Source of the DNA: Paraburkholderia tuberum STM678
Lineage (GTDB): Bacteria > Pseudomonadota > Gammaproteobacteria > Burkholderiales > Burkholderiaceae
DNA length: 34,778 nucleotides
Reading direction: 5' to 3'
Assembly (NCBI RefSeq): GCF_902833905.1
Contig: NZ_CADFGP010000068.1
Span: 1 to 34,778, forward strand
Positions within the stretch are counted from its first letter, which is position 1. Each line of letters begins with the position of its first letter. Below the pieces are notes generated by a model. It was not told where the DNA came from. It searched no databases and saw only the letters and a list, made by a program, of their open reading frames with translations. Shown here piece by piece: positions 23,728 to 32,103 of the stretch. The position numbers and the translations under genes are program-made.

Positions 23728-24441
23728 TCACACGCTCAGATAAGCGCGCCTCACTGTTTCGTTCCGTGCGAGTTCGCCGATCGTCCCGCTGAAACGGATC
23801 TGCCCTTTCTCGAGCACATACGCGCGGTCGCTGACCAGCTCAGCGAAGTGCAGATTCTGTTCGGATAACAGAATGGATAGCCCTTCGCGTTTCAGTTCGA
23901 GAATCATGTTCGCCATCTGCTCCACGATCACCGGCGCGACGCCTTCGGACGGTTCGTCGAGCAGCACCAGATACGGATTGCCCATTAGCGTGCGCGACAC
24001 GGTCAGCATCTGCTGCTCGCCGCCGCTCATCTGGCCGCCGGGGCGCTTCGGCATTTCGCCGAGATTCGGAAACAGGCGGAACAGCTTGTCGGGCGTCCAT
24101 TGCGGCGCGCCTTCGCGCGGCGGCTGGCGGCCCGTGTCGAGGTTTTCCATCACCGTCAGGTCCGCGAACACGCGGCGGTCCTCGGGCACGAAACCGACGC
24201 CCATGCGCGCGATCTTGTACGGCGCGAGCGCGCTGATGTTCTGGCCGCGAAACGTCACTTCGCCGTGGCGGCGCGGCAGCAGTCCCATCACCGCTTTCAT
24301 CGTCGTCGATTTGCCGGCGCCGTTGCGGCCCATCAGCGCGACCACTTCGCCCCGCCCGACTTCGAGGCCGACGTCGAACAGGATGTGGGCGCGACCGTAG
24401 AACGCGTTGAGGCCGGAGACTTTCAGCATCGGTTCGCTCAT
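23728..24441 (-). CDS. livF: Branched-chain-type ABC transporter ATPase LivF
   Basis: A 237-aa ATP-binding subunit. Walker A is GRNGAGKST (38-46), the signature is MSGGEQQ, and Walker B is VLLDEPSEGVAP followed by the catalytic Glu and switch His (SEQNLHF region). Length and the N-terminal LKVSGLNAFYGRAHILFDV are typical of LivF. GGAG precedes ATG 24441, and its start overlaps the TGA of livG by 4 nt. It works with LivG to power the fused LivHM permease. Confidence 0.92.
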   Translation of the reverse strand: MSEPMLKVSGLNAFYGRAHILFDVGLEVGRGEVVALMGRNGAGKSTTMKAVMGLLPRRHGEVTFRGQNISALAPYKIARMGVGFVPEDRRVFADLTVMENLDTGRQPPREGAPQWTPDKLFRLFPNLGEMPKRPGGQMSGGEQQMLTVSRTLMGNPYLVLLDEPSEGVAPVIVEQMANMILELKREGLSILLSEQNLHFAELVSDRAYVLEKGQIRFSGTIGELARNETVRRAYLSV

Positions 24442-25247
24442 TGCAATGCTCCACGATCCCGCGCGGTGCCTGACGCGTCTTGCAGTGGCGCGTGCGGCCG
24501 GAACGTCTTGCCGGTGCCGAAATAGACCTCCTGCACGCGCGCGTCGTTGCGGATCGTGTCGGCGTCGCCTTCGGCGATCAGCTTGCCGCGCGCGAGCACG
24601 ATCATCCGGTCGGCGTACGCGAATACGACGTCCATGCTGTGCTCGGTGAACAGCACGCCGATCTCGTGTTCGGTCACCAGCCGCTTGGTCAACGCCATCA
24701 ATTCGTTGCGCTCCTTCGGCGCCATGCCGGCGGTCGGTTCGTCCATCAAAAGCAGCTTTGGCCGGTTCGCGAGCGCGATCGCAAGCTCGACGCGCTTCAC
24801 GTCGCCATACGCGAGCACGCCGCACGCGCGCTTCGCGTGCGCGCCCATGCCGACCTGTTCGAGCAGCGCGAACGCTTCGTCGGCATGGTGCGAGCCCGCT
24901 GGCTTCCAGAGGCCGAAGGTCTTTTTCTCGCGCGACACCAGCGCCATTTGCACGTTTTCGAGCACCGTCATCGAGTTGAACGTCGCGGCGATCTGGAACG
25001 TGCGGCCGACGCCGCGCCGCCAGATATCGCGCGGCCGCATGCCGACGAGTTCGTGACCGTCGAGCAGAATCGAACCCGACGACGGCTGCAACTGGCCGTT
25101 GACCATGTTGAAACAAGTCGATTTGCCCGCGCCGTTGGGGCCGAGCAGCGCCAGCAGTTGACCCGCTTCGAGATCGAATGAAACGTTATCGACCGCCTTC
25201 AGTCCTCCGAACGATCTCGACAGACCGCTTACGCGCAGCAGGCTCAT
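24438..25247 (-). CDS. livG: Branched-chain-type ABC transporter ATPase LivG
   Basis: A 269-aa ATP-binding subunit. Walker A is GPNGAGKST (36-44). The segment GVGRTFQIAATFNSMTVLEN is LivG-like. The signature region is LAYGDVKRVELAIAL, a relaxed form of the usual LSGGQ motif that is normal for LivG. Walker B is KLLLMDEPTAGM. A C-terminal tail (GKTFRPHAPLQDASG) extends the usual length slightly. It overlaps both neighbours by 4 nt, so it is translationally coupled in the transporter block. Confidence 0.92.
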   Translation of the reverse strand: MSLLRVSGLSRSFGGLKAVDNVSFDLEAGQLLALLGPNGAGKSTCFNMVNGQLQPSSGSILLDGHELVGMRPRDIWRRGVGRTFQIAATFNSMTVLENVQMALVSREKKTFGLWKPAGSHHADEAFALLEQVGMGAHAKRACGVLAYGDVKRVELAIALANRPKLLLMDEPTAGMAPKERNELMALTKRLVTEHEIGVLFTEHSMDVVFAYADRMIVLARGKLIAEGDADTIRNDARVQEVYFGTGKTFRPHAPLQDASGTARDRGALQ

Positions 25248-27196
25248 AGCCCCTCCTTGACCGCGGCGGCCCGTTGCGACGGCGACGCGGCGCCGCCGTT
25301 GGTCTTGTCGGCCTGATCGCCGTTCGCGTCGCCGAAACGCTCGCGAACGAAGCCGACGATCCCCTGCGGAAACGCGATCACCAGCAGCAGGATCGCGAGG
25401 CCGAGCAGCGCCTGCCAGTAGTCGGTCTGGCGCGCGACCGTATCCTGCAGCCACGTGAACACGGCCGCGCCGACGATCGGCCCGCTCAACGTCTGCAAGC
25501 CGCCGAGCAGCACCATCACGAGGCCATCGACCGAGCGGCTCACGCTGATCACTTCGGGCGAGATGTTGCCCTTCGAAAACGCGTACAGCGATCCGGCGAG
25601 TCCGCAGAACAACGCCGCGATCACGAACGACGCCCACTGAACCCGCTTCACGTCGATGCCGATCGCCTCGGCGCGTAGCGCGGAATCGCGCGACGCGCGC
25701 ATCGCATAGCCGAGCGGCGAGAACAGCATGCGGCGCAGCAGCCACACGCCGAGCACCGCGCACGCGAGCGTCAGGTAGTAGAACGCAACCGGCGACGACA
25801 GCCAGTTCGACGGCCACAGGCCTAGCACGCCGTTGCTGCCGCCCGTCACGTCGTCCCACTGGAACACGACCGACCAGACGATCTGCGCGAATGCGAGCGT
25901 CAGCATCGCCAGATAGACACCAGACAGGCGCACGCAGAACCAGCCGAACACGAGCGCGCCCACCACCGCGAGCAGCGGCCCGAGCAGCAACGCGGCTTCC
26001 ATCGGCAGATTCAGCACTTTGAGAAACAGCGCCGCGCCGTAAGCACCAAGTCCAAAGTACGCGGCATGGCCAAACGAATGCAGGCCGCCCGGACCCATGA
26101 TGAAATGCAGACTCGCCGCGAACAGCACCGCAATCAGGATTTCAACCAGCAGCACCGGCATGTACGGGTACGCGTTGGCCGCGAGCGGCGCGAGCGCGAG
26201 CACCAGCAACACGAAGGCGGCCAGCCCCTTCAGACGCCTGCCCGCCGGACGCAATGGCGTTTCCGGCGTACCCATCGCGCGCACCGCGGCGCTCGCGCGG
26301 CCGAGCAAGCCCCAAGGCCGCACCACCAGCACGACCGCCATTACGACGAATTCGGCCACCAGCGTGAAGCGGCTCAGCGAAAAACCGATGCCGAAGATCG
26401 TCACGTGCCCGATACCGATGCACAGCGCCTTGATCTCGGCGATCAGCAACGCCGCGACGAACGCGCCCGGAATCGAACCCATGCCACCGACCACGACGAC
26501 CACGAACGCATTGCCGATCGTCTCGAGGTCGAGCGACAGGTTCGCCGACATGCGCGGCCCTTGCAGCGCGCCGCCGAGTCCCGCGAGAAACGCGCCGACG
26601 AAGAACACGCCGGTAAACAGCCACGCCTGATTGATGCCGAGCGCGCCGAGCATCTCGCGATCCTGCGTCGCGGCGCGCACGAGCGTGCCCCAACGCGTGC
26701 GCGTCAACGCGTACCACAGCAGCAGCAAGACGACCGGACCGATCACGATCAGCGCGATGTCGTACGTGGGCAGCGGATGGCCGAGAAAGTCGACCGCGCC
26801 CGCGAGATGCGGCGCGCGCGGGCCGAACAGATCGTCGGGGCCCCAAAGCCATAGCGCGGCGTCGCGAAAGATCAGCACGAGCGCAAACGTGGCGAGCAGA
26901 TGGAATAACTCCGGCGCCTGATAGATCCGCCGCAACACGACGATTTCGACGAGCGCGCCCAACACCGCGACCGCGAGCGCGGCGGCGAGCACCGACAGCC
27001 AGAAGCCGCCCGCCGTGTGGCCAAAGCGGCTCGCGATGCTATACGCTACGTAAATGCCGAACATATAGAACGAGCCGTGCGCAAAGTTGACGATGCGCGT
27101 CACGCCGAAGATCAACGACAAACCGGCGGCGACCAGAAACAGCGTCGACGCGTCGGCGAGTCCATTGACCAGTTGTACCAGCAGATTCGAAAGCAT
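25244..27196 (-). CDS. Fused LivH-LivM permease of a branched-chain-type ABC transporter
   Basis: A 650-aa inner-membrane protein combining both permease subunits. The N-terminal half is LivH-like (LVNGLADASTLFLVAAGLSL; FGVTRIVNFAHGSFYMFG). After about residue 300, a short charged stretch (RAMGTPETPLRPAGRRLKG) leads to the LivM-like half (HFIMGPGGLHSFGHAAYFGL; RLSGVYLAMLTLAFAQI; GYAMRASRDSALRAEAIGID). Such fusions occur in transporters for aromatic or amide compounds. A purine-rich GAGGG lies before ATG 27196. A 171-nt gap separates it from the AA_synth gene upstream. The substrate is inferred from neighbours. Confidence 0.88.
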   Translation of the reverse strand: MLSNLLVQLVNGLADASTLFLVAAGLSLIFGVTRIVNFAHGSFYMFGIYVAYSIASRFGHTAGGFWLSVLAAALAVAVLGALVEIVVLRRIYQAPELFHLLATFALVLIFRDAALWLWGPDDLFGPRAPHLAGAVDFLGHPLPTYDIALIVIGPVVLLLLWYALTRTRWGTLVRAATQDREMLGALGINQAWLFTGVFFVGAFLAGLGGALQGPRMSANLSLDLETIGNAFVVVVVGGMGSIPGAFVAALLIAEIKALCIGIGHVTIFGIGFSLSRFTLVAEFVVMAVVLVVRPWGLLGRASAAVRAMGTPETPLRPAGRRLKGLAAFVLLVLALAPLAANAYPYMPVLLVEILIAVLFAASLHFIMGPGGLHSFGHAAYFGLGAYGAALFLKVLNLPMEAALLLGPLLAVVGALVFGWFCVRLSGVYLAMLTLAFAQIVWSVVFQWDDVTGGSNGVLGLWPSNWLSSPVAFYYLTLACAVLGVWLLRRMLFSPLGYAMRASRDSALRAEAIGIDVKRVQWASFVIAALFCGLAGSLYAFSKGNISPEVISVSRSVDGLVMVLLGGLQTLSGPIVGAAVFTWLQDTVARQTDYWQALLGLAILLLVIAFPQGIVGFVRERFGDANGDQADKTNGGAASPSQRAAAVKEGL

Positions 27197-27367
27197 CGCG
27201 ACCCTCGGCAGCTCGCCGAACGGCGCGCGCGCAACATGCGCAGCGGCCCGATCGGCGGACGTTGCAGCGCGGGCGGCACCATGCGCGCCCGCGTCAACGG
27301 CAGGACACTACCAGCGAAACAACCCGCGCAACAAGCGCAGGCAAAAAAGCGGCGAAAAAGCGATTGT

Positions 27368-27952
27368 TCAGCGCAAACCGTCTTCGCCCTTGATCTCGCT
27401 CGCCTGCAGGCCGCCGATGCGCGGCAGCGGCCGGCCCGACGCGGTCACCGCGACCGCCACGACGATTTCGTTCGCGCGCGGCGCATCGGCCACGCGCGCC
27501 TCGATCGCGTCGAAATGGCTGCGCACGTAGGCGGCGTCCTTGTGGCCGAGCGGCACGTCGATCGCGGTGCCGAGCGTGCCGATCTTCTTCGCCGACGGCA
27601 CCAGCGCCGCGCCCTTTTCGACCGCCGCGCGCAGCGGCGCGCCGAGCTTCGGATGCAGGATCGCGGCCGCATGTTCGAGCTCGCCCGCCTCGCCGACGAT
27701 CGCCGCCTTGCCGTAGCTTTGCGCCTCCCCGGGCGCGATGCCCAACGCCTCGACGCAGCGCTTGCCGAGCAGCGCGCCGAGTTCCTCGCCAGCTTCGATC
27801 AGCGCGTCGAGCTTCGCTTCGTAGCGGCCCGCATACGGATTATCGATCACCGCAATCGCGACCGCGCGGCGCGCGGGCGGCTCGACGGTCTGGCCCATTT
27901 CGATGCGTGTTTCGTCGACCTGCACGACCAGCTTGCGAAGCCTGATTGCCAT
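27368..27952 (-). CDS. AA_synth (PF06684, DUF1185) family protein, copy 2
   Basis: 194 aa of the 'amino acid synthesis' family. Motifs: RAVAIAVIDNPYAGRYEAKL, AQSYGKAAIVGEAGELEHAA, GTAIDVPLGHKDAAYVRSHF and the C-terminal IGGLQASEIKGEDGLR. Solved members have a variant of the Bacillus chorismate mutase fold and no established reaction. It is a paralogue of the next gene upstream (same order of motifs, divergent sequence), separated by 50 nt. Co-location with reductase, enamidase and hydroxylase genes suggests a role on a cyclic amide or amino-acid-like intermediate. That is an inference. The start ATG 27952 matches the homology start. No close ribosome-binding site stands out. Confidence 0.8.
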   Translation of the reverse strand: MAIRLRKLVVQVDETRIEMGQTVEPPARRAVAIAVIDNPYAGRYEAKLDALIEAGEELGALLGKRCVEALGIAPGEAQSYGKAAIVGEAGELEHAAAILHPKLGAPLRAAVEKGAALVPSAKKIGTLGTAIDVPLGHKDAAYVRSHFDAIEARVADAPRANEIVVAVAVTASGRPLPRIGGLQASEIKGEDGLR

Positions 27953-28002
27953 TTGCGCTCTCCGAGTTTCGTTGCCTTGCTGTATGGTTGCCGCGCGCCG
28001 CT

Positions 28003-28593
28003 TCAGCGCAAGCCATCCTTGCCGACGATCGCCTCTTTCGCGAGGCCGCCCACCCGCGCATGCACGCGGTGCCCCGTGCTCATCACGAGGATGTAGACGA
28101 TCTCGTCGGCGGCGGGCGCGCCGGGCACGCGTACTTCGATCGCATCGAAGTGGCTGCGCACGTAGCTCGCGTTGACATGCGTGAGCGGCACGTCGAGCGC
28201 GGTGGACGGCGCGCCGACCTTCTTCGTCGACGGTACGATCGCGTGGGTCGGCACGCCGTGCTTTTCGAGCAGCTCGCGCATCGCGTAGCCGCCGGGCACA
28301 TGCCATAGCGCGCCGTGCTCGAGTTCCCCGCGCGCGCCGACGATCGCGCCCTTCCCATAGCTTTCGATCGACGCATGCGGCACCGCCATCGCCGTCAGCA
28401 GCCGCTGCGCCATCTCGAAGCCGAGCGGCTTCAGCGCTTCCATCGCGGGTTCGATTTTCGGCTCGTAGCGGCCCGCGAACGGATTCGTCATCACCGCGGC
28501 GATCGCGCCTCGTCTGAGCGGCTGCGCGGGCGCGGGGCCGAACTCGTGAAAGATGTCTTCGACGTGCGTCAGCACGCGGCGTATTTCGAACAC
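28003..28593 (-). CDS. AA_synth (PF06684, DUF1185) family protein, copy 1
   Basis: 196 aa, the same family as the neighbouring copy. Motifs: RRGAIAAVMTNPFAGRYEPK, HASIESYGKGAIVGARGELE, STALDVPLTHVNASYVRSHF and GGLAKEAIVGKDGLR. The start is GTG at 28593, preceded by GGAGG. It overlaps the end of the UPF0280 gene by 25 nt, indicating tight coupling. The two copies keep the same Asn-Pro-x-Ala-Gly-Arg-Tyr and Ser-Tyr-Gly-Lys motifs, so both may be active as homologous subunits or on successive substrates. Confidence 0.8.
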   Translation of the reverse strand: MFEIRRVLTHVEDIFHEFGPAPAQPLRRGAIAAVMTNPFAGRYEPKIEPAMEALKPLGFEMAQRLLTAMAVPHASIESYGKGAIVGARGELEHGALWHVPGGYAMRELLEKHGVPTHAIVPSTKKVGAPSTALDVPLTHVNASYVRSHFDAIEVRVPGAPAADEIVYILVMSTGHRVHARVGGLAKEAIVGKDGLR

Positions 28594-29507
28594 GGAGCCT
28601 CCGTTGTCAGTGAAGCGCGCGTGGCGGACAACGCGCGTGAATCGTCGATGCCGGTGACCCGCGCCCGTCCTTGCAGGAACAGCGCGGCGCCTTCGATCAA
28701 ACCCTGGTCGCGCAACCGCTTCGCGACATCGACGCCGCGCGCGAGCGCGAAATCGATCAGCGGCTGCGGCAGACGCGGCACGTCGACGGTCACCAGCAGA
28801 TCGCCGAGATCGCTATCGTCCTTCAGCGACGACGCCGGACGCCGCACGATTCCCGCATGGTCGAGATCGACCGCGTTCGCGATCATCGTCGCGGCGGCGT
28901 CGGCGCTCGCGGCATCGCGCGCGAGCACGGTCACGCTGTCGGCGATGCCGAGACTGAAGCTGCGGCCGCGCCAGCCGCTCGTCGCGACGCCGCGAATCGG
29001 CTGCCGAGCGTCGAGCGTCAGATGCGCGTCGAGCGCAGGGTCGTGCGCGAAACGCGTGCCCGGAATTTGCGCGAGGTCCGCCAACACGCCCACGCGATAC
29101 TGCTGCCCCGCCGCGAGGTGCAGCGCGATGTCGCCGCCGTTGTTGATGAAGGCGCGCGCGATGCCGTCGCGCGCGAACGCGGCGATCAGTTCGTCGGCGA
29201 CGCTGCCCGCGACCGCCGCCATCGGCGTGATGAAGCTCGAACGATGCGGATGACACGCACGCCACATACGCGTCGCGACCGGCCCTCGAAGCGGGCAATC
29301 ATGTCGTGCCGCCACAGCCTGCACTGGTTGGCGAAGCACGTTCAATTCCCGGACCAGCTCCTCCAGCACAGGACTGAAGCGCTCCCAGCATGCGTCATAT
29401 GCGGCACGCACCGCGTCGGGCTCGCCGTCGGCGCCGAGGATCAGGTCGATCGGCCCGTGCTGCCAATGCCAGCGGTGTTCGTCGAGGCGGGTTCGGGTGG
29501 GGGTCAT
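28569..29507 (-). CDS. UPF0280 family protein (ApbE-like fold)
   Basis: 312 aa. The central part carries UPF0280 features: SFITPMAAVAGSVADELIAA, RAFINNGGDIALHLAAG, RGVATSGWRGRSFSLGIADS and ASADAAATMIANAVDLD. The NNGGDI and TSG segments resemble the flavin-transferase ApbE superfamily, so it may handle a flavin or attach a cofactor. It lies directly after the 6-hydroxynicotinate-reductase-like gene with a 24-nt gap and overlaps the AA_synth gene that follows. A role in maturing the reductase is plausible but unproven. Start ATG 29507. Confidence 0.75.
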   Translation of the reverse strand: MTPTRTRLDEHRWHWQHGPIDLILGADGEPDAVRAAYDACWERFSPVLEELVRELNVLRQPVQAVAARHDCPLRGPVATRMWRACHPHRSSFITPMAAVAGSVADELIAAFARDGIARAFINNGGDIALHLAAGQQYRVGVLADLAQIPGTRFAHDPALDAHLTLDARQPIRGVATSGWRGRSFSLGIADSVTVLARDAASADAAATMIANAVDLDHAGIVRRPASSLKDDSDLGDLLVTVDVPRLPQPLIDFALARGVDVAKRLRDQGLIEGAALFLQGRARVTGIDDSRALSATRASLTTEAPCSKYAAC

Positions 29508-29531
29508 CGCGTGATTTTTTAGTCAGGGTGC

Positions 29532-31121
29532 TTAACCGGACATTGCAGGCGGCCACGGATTGTCCGGATCGCGAGCCAGCGTCCGCCGCGCGAGCGGCGC
29601 GCCTTCCGTATGCGTCGGCCCGCTCGCGAGCACGCTCTGCAACGAGCGCACCGCCTCGACGTGGCCGCCGAGATCGCGGTACGTGTCGTACGTCATCGTG
29701 AATTCGATCGGCGCGACGAGCGCCGGTGTCGGCACCGTGCCGAACGAGCGGTCCGGCATGCGCGTCACGTCGACCATCACGGTGATGCCGCCGCCCGGCC
29801 ACACATAAGCCGGCGCGCCGCCGCACGTGACGTTGACGAGCTTGCGCTTGATCGCGCGCGTGAGCAGCACCGGATTCTCGGTCGCGCCGGCGCGCAGACT
29901 GCCGCCCGCGCCGCCGAGAAACAGCACCGTCGCGAGCGACGGCTCGCAGTTCTCGCCGATCCGCTCGACCGTGCGGCGCACCGCGTCGGGCATCGGCGCG
30001 ATGCGCGGCACGAGCTGTGCGTCGAGTTCGTACCATTGCGCGTGTTCGCCGGTCGTCGAGACCATCAGCACGCGCATGCCCGGCTTCGCGACCGACGGAT
30101 CGAATCCTTCGACGATCGCGAGCGGGTCCTGAATGTCGGTGCCCCCCCAACCGGTGCCAGGATTGGCAACCTGGAAATAGCGGCCCGGCGTCGATTTGCG
30201 GCCGCGTATCTTGAGTCCCGAGCGCGTCATGCCGAGGCAGCGGCCCGCCTGGTGCTCGGTCAGCACGCCCGTAATGTGATCGTCGACGACCACCACCTCA
30301 TCGACGTGGCCGAACCATTGCTTCGCGAAGATACCGATCGTCGCGGAGCCGCAGCCGACGCGCATGCGCTGCTCCTCGACACCGTCGACGATCGGCGCGA
30401 CGCCGGCGCGAATCACGAGACTCGCGCCGCCGTCGATACCAAGCTCGACCGCCTCCTTGTTGCCGAGCGCGAGCATCATGTCGCAGGTCACGCGGCCTTC
30501 TTTCTTGCTGCCGCCGGTCAGATGATGGACGCCGCCGAGGCTCAGCATCTGCGAGCCGTATTCGGCCGTGCTCACGTGACCGACGATCTCGCCGTCGCAG
30601 CGCACGTTGGCCTGTTCGGGGCCGAGAAAGCGGTCGGTGTCGATCTTCACCTTGAAGCTGCAATAGCTGAAGATGCCTTCGGTGACGACGGTGACCATGT
30701 CGACGTCGTCGAGCTTCGACGCGACGATGAACGGCGCGGGCTTGTAGTCGGGATAGGTCGAGGAGGCACCGACGCCGGTGACGAAGAGGGCCGGTTCGAC
30801 GGTGCTTTGGTCGGCGGCGGGGGGTGCGCCGAATTCGATCGTCGCATTTGCCTGATCGGCGTCGGCATCATCCGCACGCGACAGAAACACCACCGGATCG
30901 ACGCGTATCAACCGTCCATCCGCATTCGCATAACGGTCGCACGCGCCGGTGCGCCCTTCCGAGATCTGGCACAGCACCGGACACGCATTGCATTCGATCT
31001 TGTTCGCGGCCATGCGCTCGCTGCGCGGCGCCGACTTTGCGAGCACGGTTGGGCCCGGCGTCGACGCGGTATCGCGATCGACACTCTCTGCACCGAAATC
31101 GACCTTCGTATGTTCCGTCAT
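29532..31121 (-). CDS. 6-hydroxynicotinate-reductase-like iron-sulfur protein
   Basis: A 529-aa protein. After a polar leader of about 40 residues comes a Cys cluster, Cys44-x2-Cys47-x3-Cys51-x9-Cys61 (CNACPVLCQISEGRTGAC), suited to an Fe-S centre. Downstream segments include FIVASKLDDVDMVTVVTEGI, MRVGCGSATIGIFAKQWFGH, VVVVDDHITGVLTEHQAGRC and VTCGGAPAYVWPGGGITVMV. I recognise this as the family annotated 6-hydroxynicotinate reductase, which in Eubacterium barkeri reduces 6-hydroxynicotinate to 6-oxo-1,4,5,6-tetrahydronicotinate with ferredoxin. It is the first gene of the minus-strand cluster, facing the TetR gene. The electron donor here is unknown, and oxygen tolerance would be of interest. 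Start ATG 31121. Confidence 0.75.
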   Translation of the reverse strand: MTEHTKVDFGAESVDRDTASTPGPTVLAKSAPRSERMAANKIECNACPVLCQISEGRTGACDRYANADGRLIRVDPVVFLSRADDADADQANATIEFGAPPAADQSTVEPALFVTGVGASSTYPDYKPAPFIVASKLDDVDMVTVVTEGIFSYCSFKVKIDTDRFLGPEQANVRCDGEIVGHVSTAEYGSQMLSLGGVHHLTGGSKKEGRVTCDMMLALGNKEAVELGIDGGASLVIRAGVAPIVDGVEEQRMRVGCGSATIGIFAKQWFGHVDEVVVVDDHITGVLTEHQAGRCLGMTRSGLKIRGRKSTPGRYFQVANPGTGWGGTDIQDPLAIVEGFDPSVAKPGMRVLMVSTTGEHAQWYELDAQLVPRIAPMPDAVRRTVERIGENCEPSLATVLFLGGAGGSLRAGATENPVLLTRAIKRKLVNVTCGGAPAYVWPGGGITVMVDVTRMPDRSFGTVPTPALVAPIEFTMTYDTYRDLGGHVEAVRSLQSVLASGPTHTEGAPLARRTLARDPDNPWPPAMSG

Positions 31122-31269
31122 CGTGGGGTTCCGTACGACATCACAGGCGCGACATGGCTGGCGGTGCTGCGTGGTGCGCGAATCGTCCCGGTTTCAGGGC
31201 ACTTCCGCGTGGGCCGCCCATTTTCATGTTGCGGTCACTCACCGTTCATGTAGTATCTTCTACACCAAA

Positions 31270-31296
31270 CTCGATTGAAATCTACTCGATCAAAAT
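31270..31296. promoter_or_regulatory. Direct repeats in the reductase/TetR divergent promoter region
   Basis: CTCGATTGAAAT (31270-31281) and CTCGATCAAAAT (31285-31296) repeat with a 15-nt period, 10 of 12 positions identical, followed by another CGA. They lie midway in the 289-nt divergent intergenic region, so they are candidates for TetR binding controlling both directions. Confidence 0.4.
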
Positions 31297-31410
31297 CGAC
31301 TGTGCAACGTATTTTCCGTCACGCGGGATCATGGTGCAATGCGGCATCGGCGTGCCGAGTCTGCGCGCCCGCCGTTCAAACCTACGCTGACAACGAGATC
31401 CGAGACCGTC

Positions 31411-32103
31411 ATGAGCCCAACCGCCGCTCGCAAGCCGGGCGCCATCGGTATCCGCGCGAAACAGGCGCAGGACACGCGCGCCAAAATCCTGAAGGCGGCC
31501 ATCAGGGTGTTCGCGAAGCAGGGTTATGCAAGCGGCCGCATCGAAAGTATTTCGAAGGCCGCGCGTTCGCACGACCGGATGATCTATTACTACTTCGGCA
31601 GCAAGGAGCAGCTGTTCATCGAAGTGCTGGAGACGATCTACACGCAGTTCAACGAAGCGGAAAGCAAACTCGATCTCGATCTGCGCGATCCGGTGCATGG
31701 CCTCGAACAGATGGTCGAGTTCGTCTGGCAGTACTACCTCGATCACCCGGAGTTCGTGACGCTGCTGTCGAGCGAAAATCTGCACCAGGGCAAGCATGCG
31801 AAAAAATCGCAGAAGCTCAAGGAGATTTCGGGCTACGCGATTTCGGTCGTGCAGAGGCTATTGGAGGCGGGCCGCGCGCAGCACGTGTTTCGCGCCGATA
31901 TCGCGGCGCGCGACGTGTATCTGATGATCGCGTCGCTCGGCTATTTCTATAACGCCAATCAGTACACGCTCGGCGCGTTTCTCGGCGAGCCGCTGATGGA
32001 CGAGGCGGCGCTCGCGCATTGGCGCGAGGTGATCAAGGAGACGGTGTTGCGCGCGGTGTGCGTGCAGGTGCCGGTGAGCGTCGTAGCGACGACTACCGCA
32101 TAA
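31411..32103 (+). CDS. TetR family transcriptional regulator
   Basis: A 230-aa regulator. The N-terminal helix-turn-helix is clear: TRAKILKAAIRVFAKQGYAS, RIESISKAARSHDRMIYYYF, GSKEQLFIEVLETIY. The C-terminal ligand domain includes EQMVEFVWQYYLDHPEFVTL and YLMIASLGYFYNANQYTLG, a TetR C-terminal pattern often seen in catabolic repressors. It is divergent from the eleven-gene cluster, so it probably represses that cluster until a pathway compound binds. ATG 31411 is chosen over upstream starts because the domain begins soon after. A purine-rich GAGA lies before it. Confidence 0.88.
   Translation: MSPTAARKPGAIGIRAKQAQDTRAKILKAAIRVFAKQGYASGRIESISKAARSHDRMIYYYFGSKEQLFIEVLETIYTQFNEAESKLDLDLRDPVHGLEQMVEFVWQYYLDHPEFVTLLSSENLHQGKHAKKSQKLKEISGYAISVVQRLLEAGRAQHVFRADIAARDVYLMIASLGYFYNANQYTLGAFLGEPLMDEAALAHWREVIKETVLRAVCVQVPVSVVATTTA

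Noticed and set aside
27197..27367. Possible extra gene in the gap between the permease and AA_synth copy 2
   Set aside because: Short frames there are Arg/Ala-rich without a ribosome-binding site. The gap reads as intergenic.
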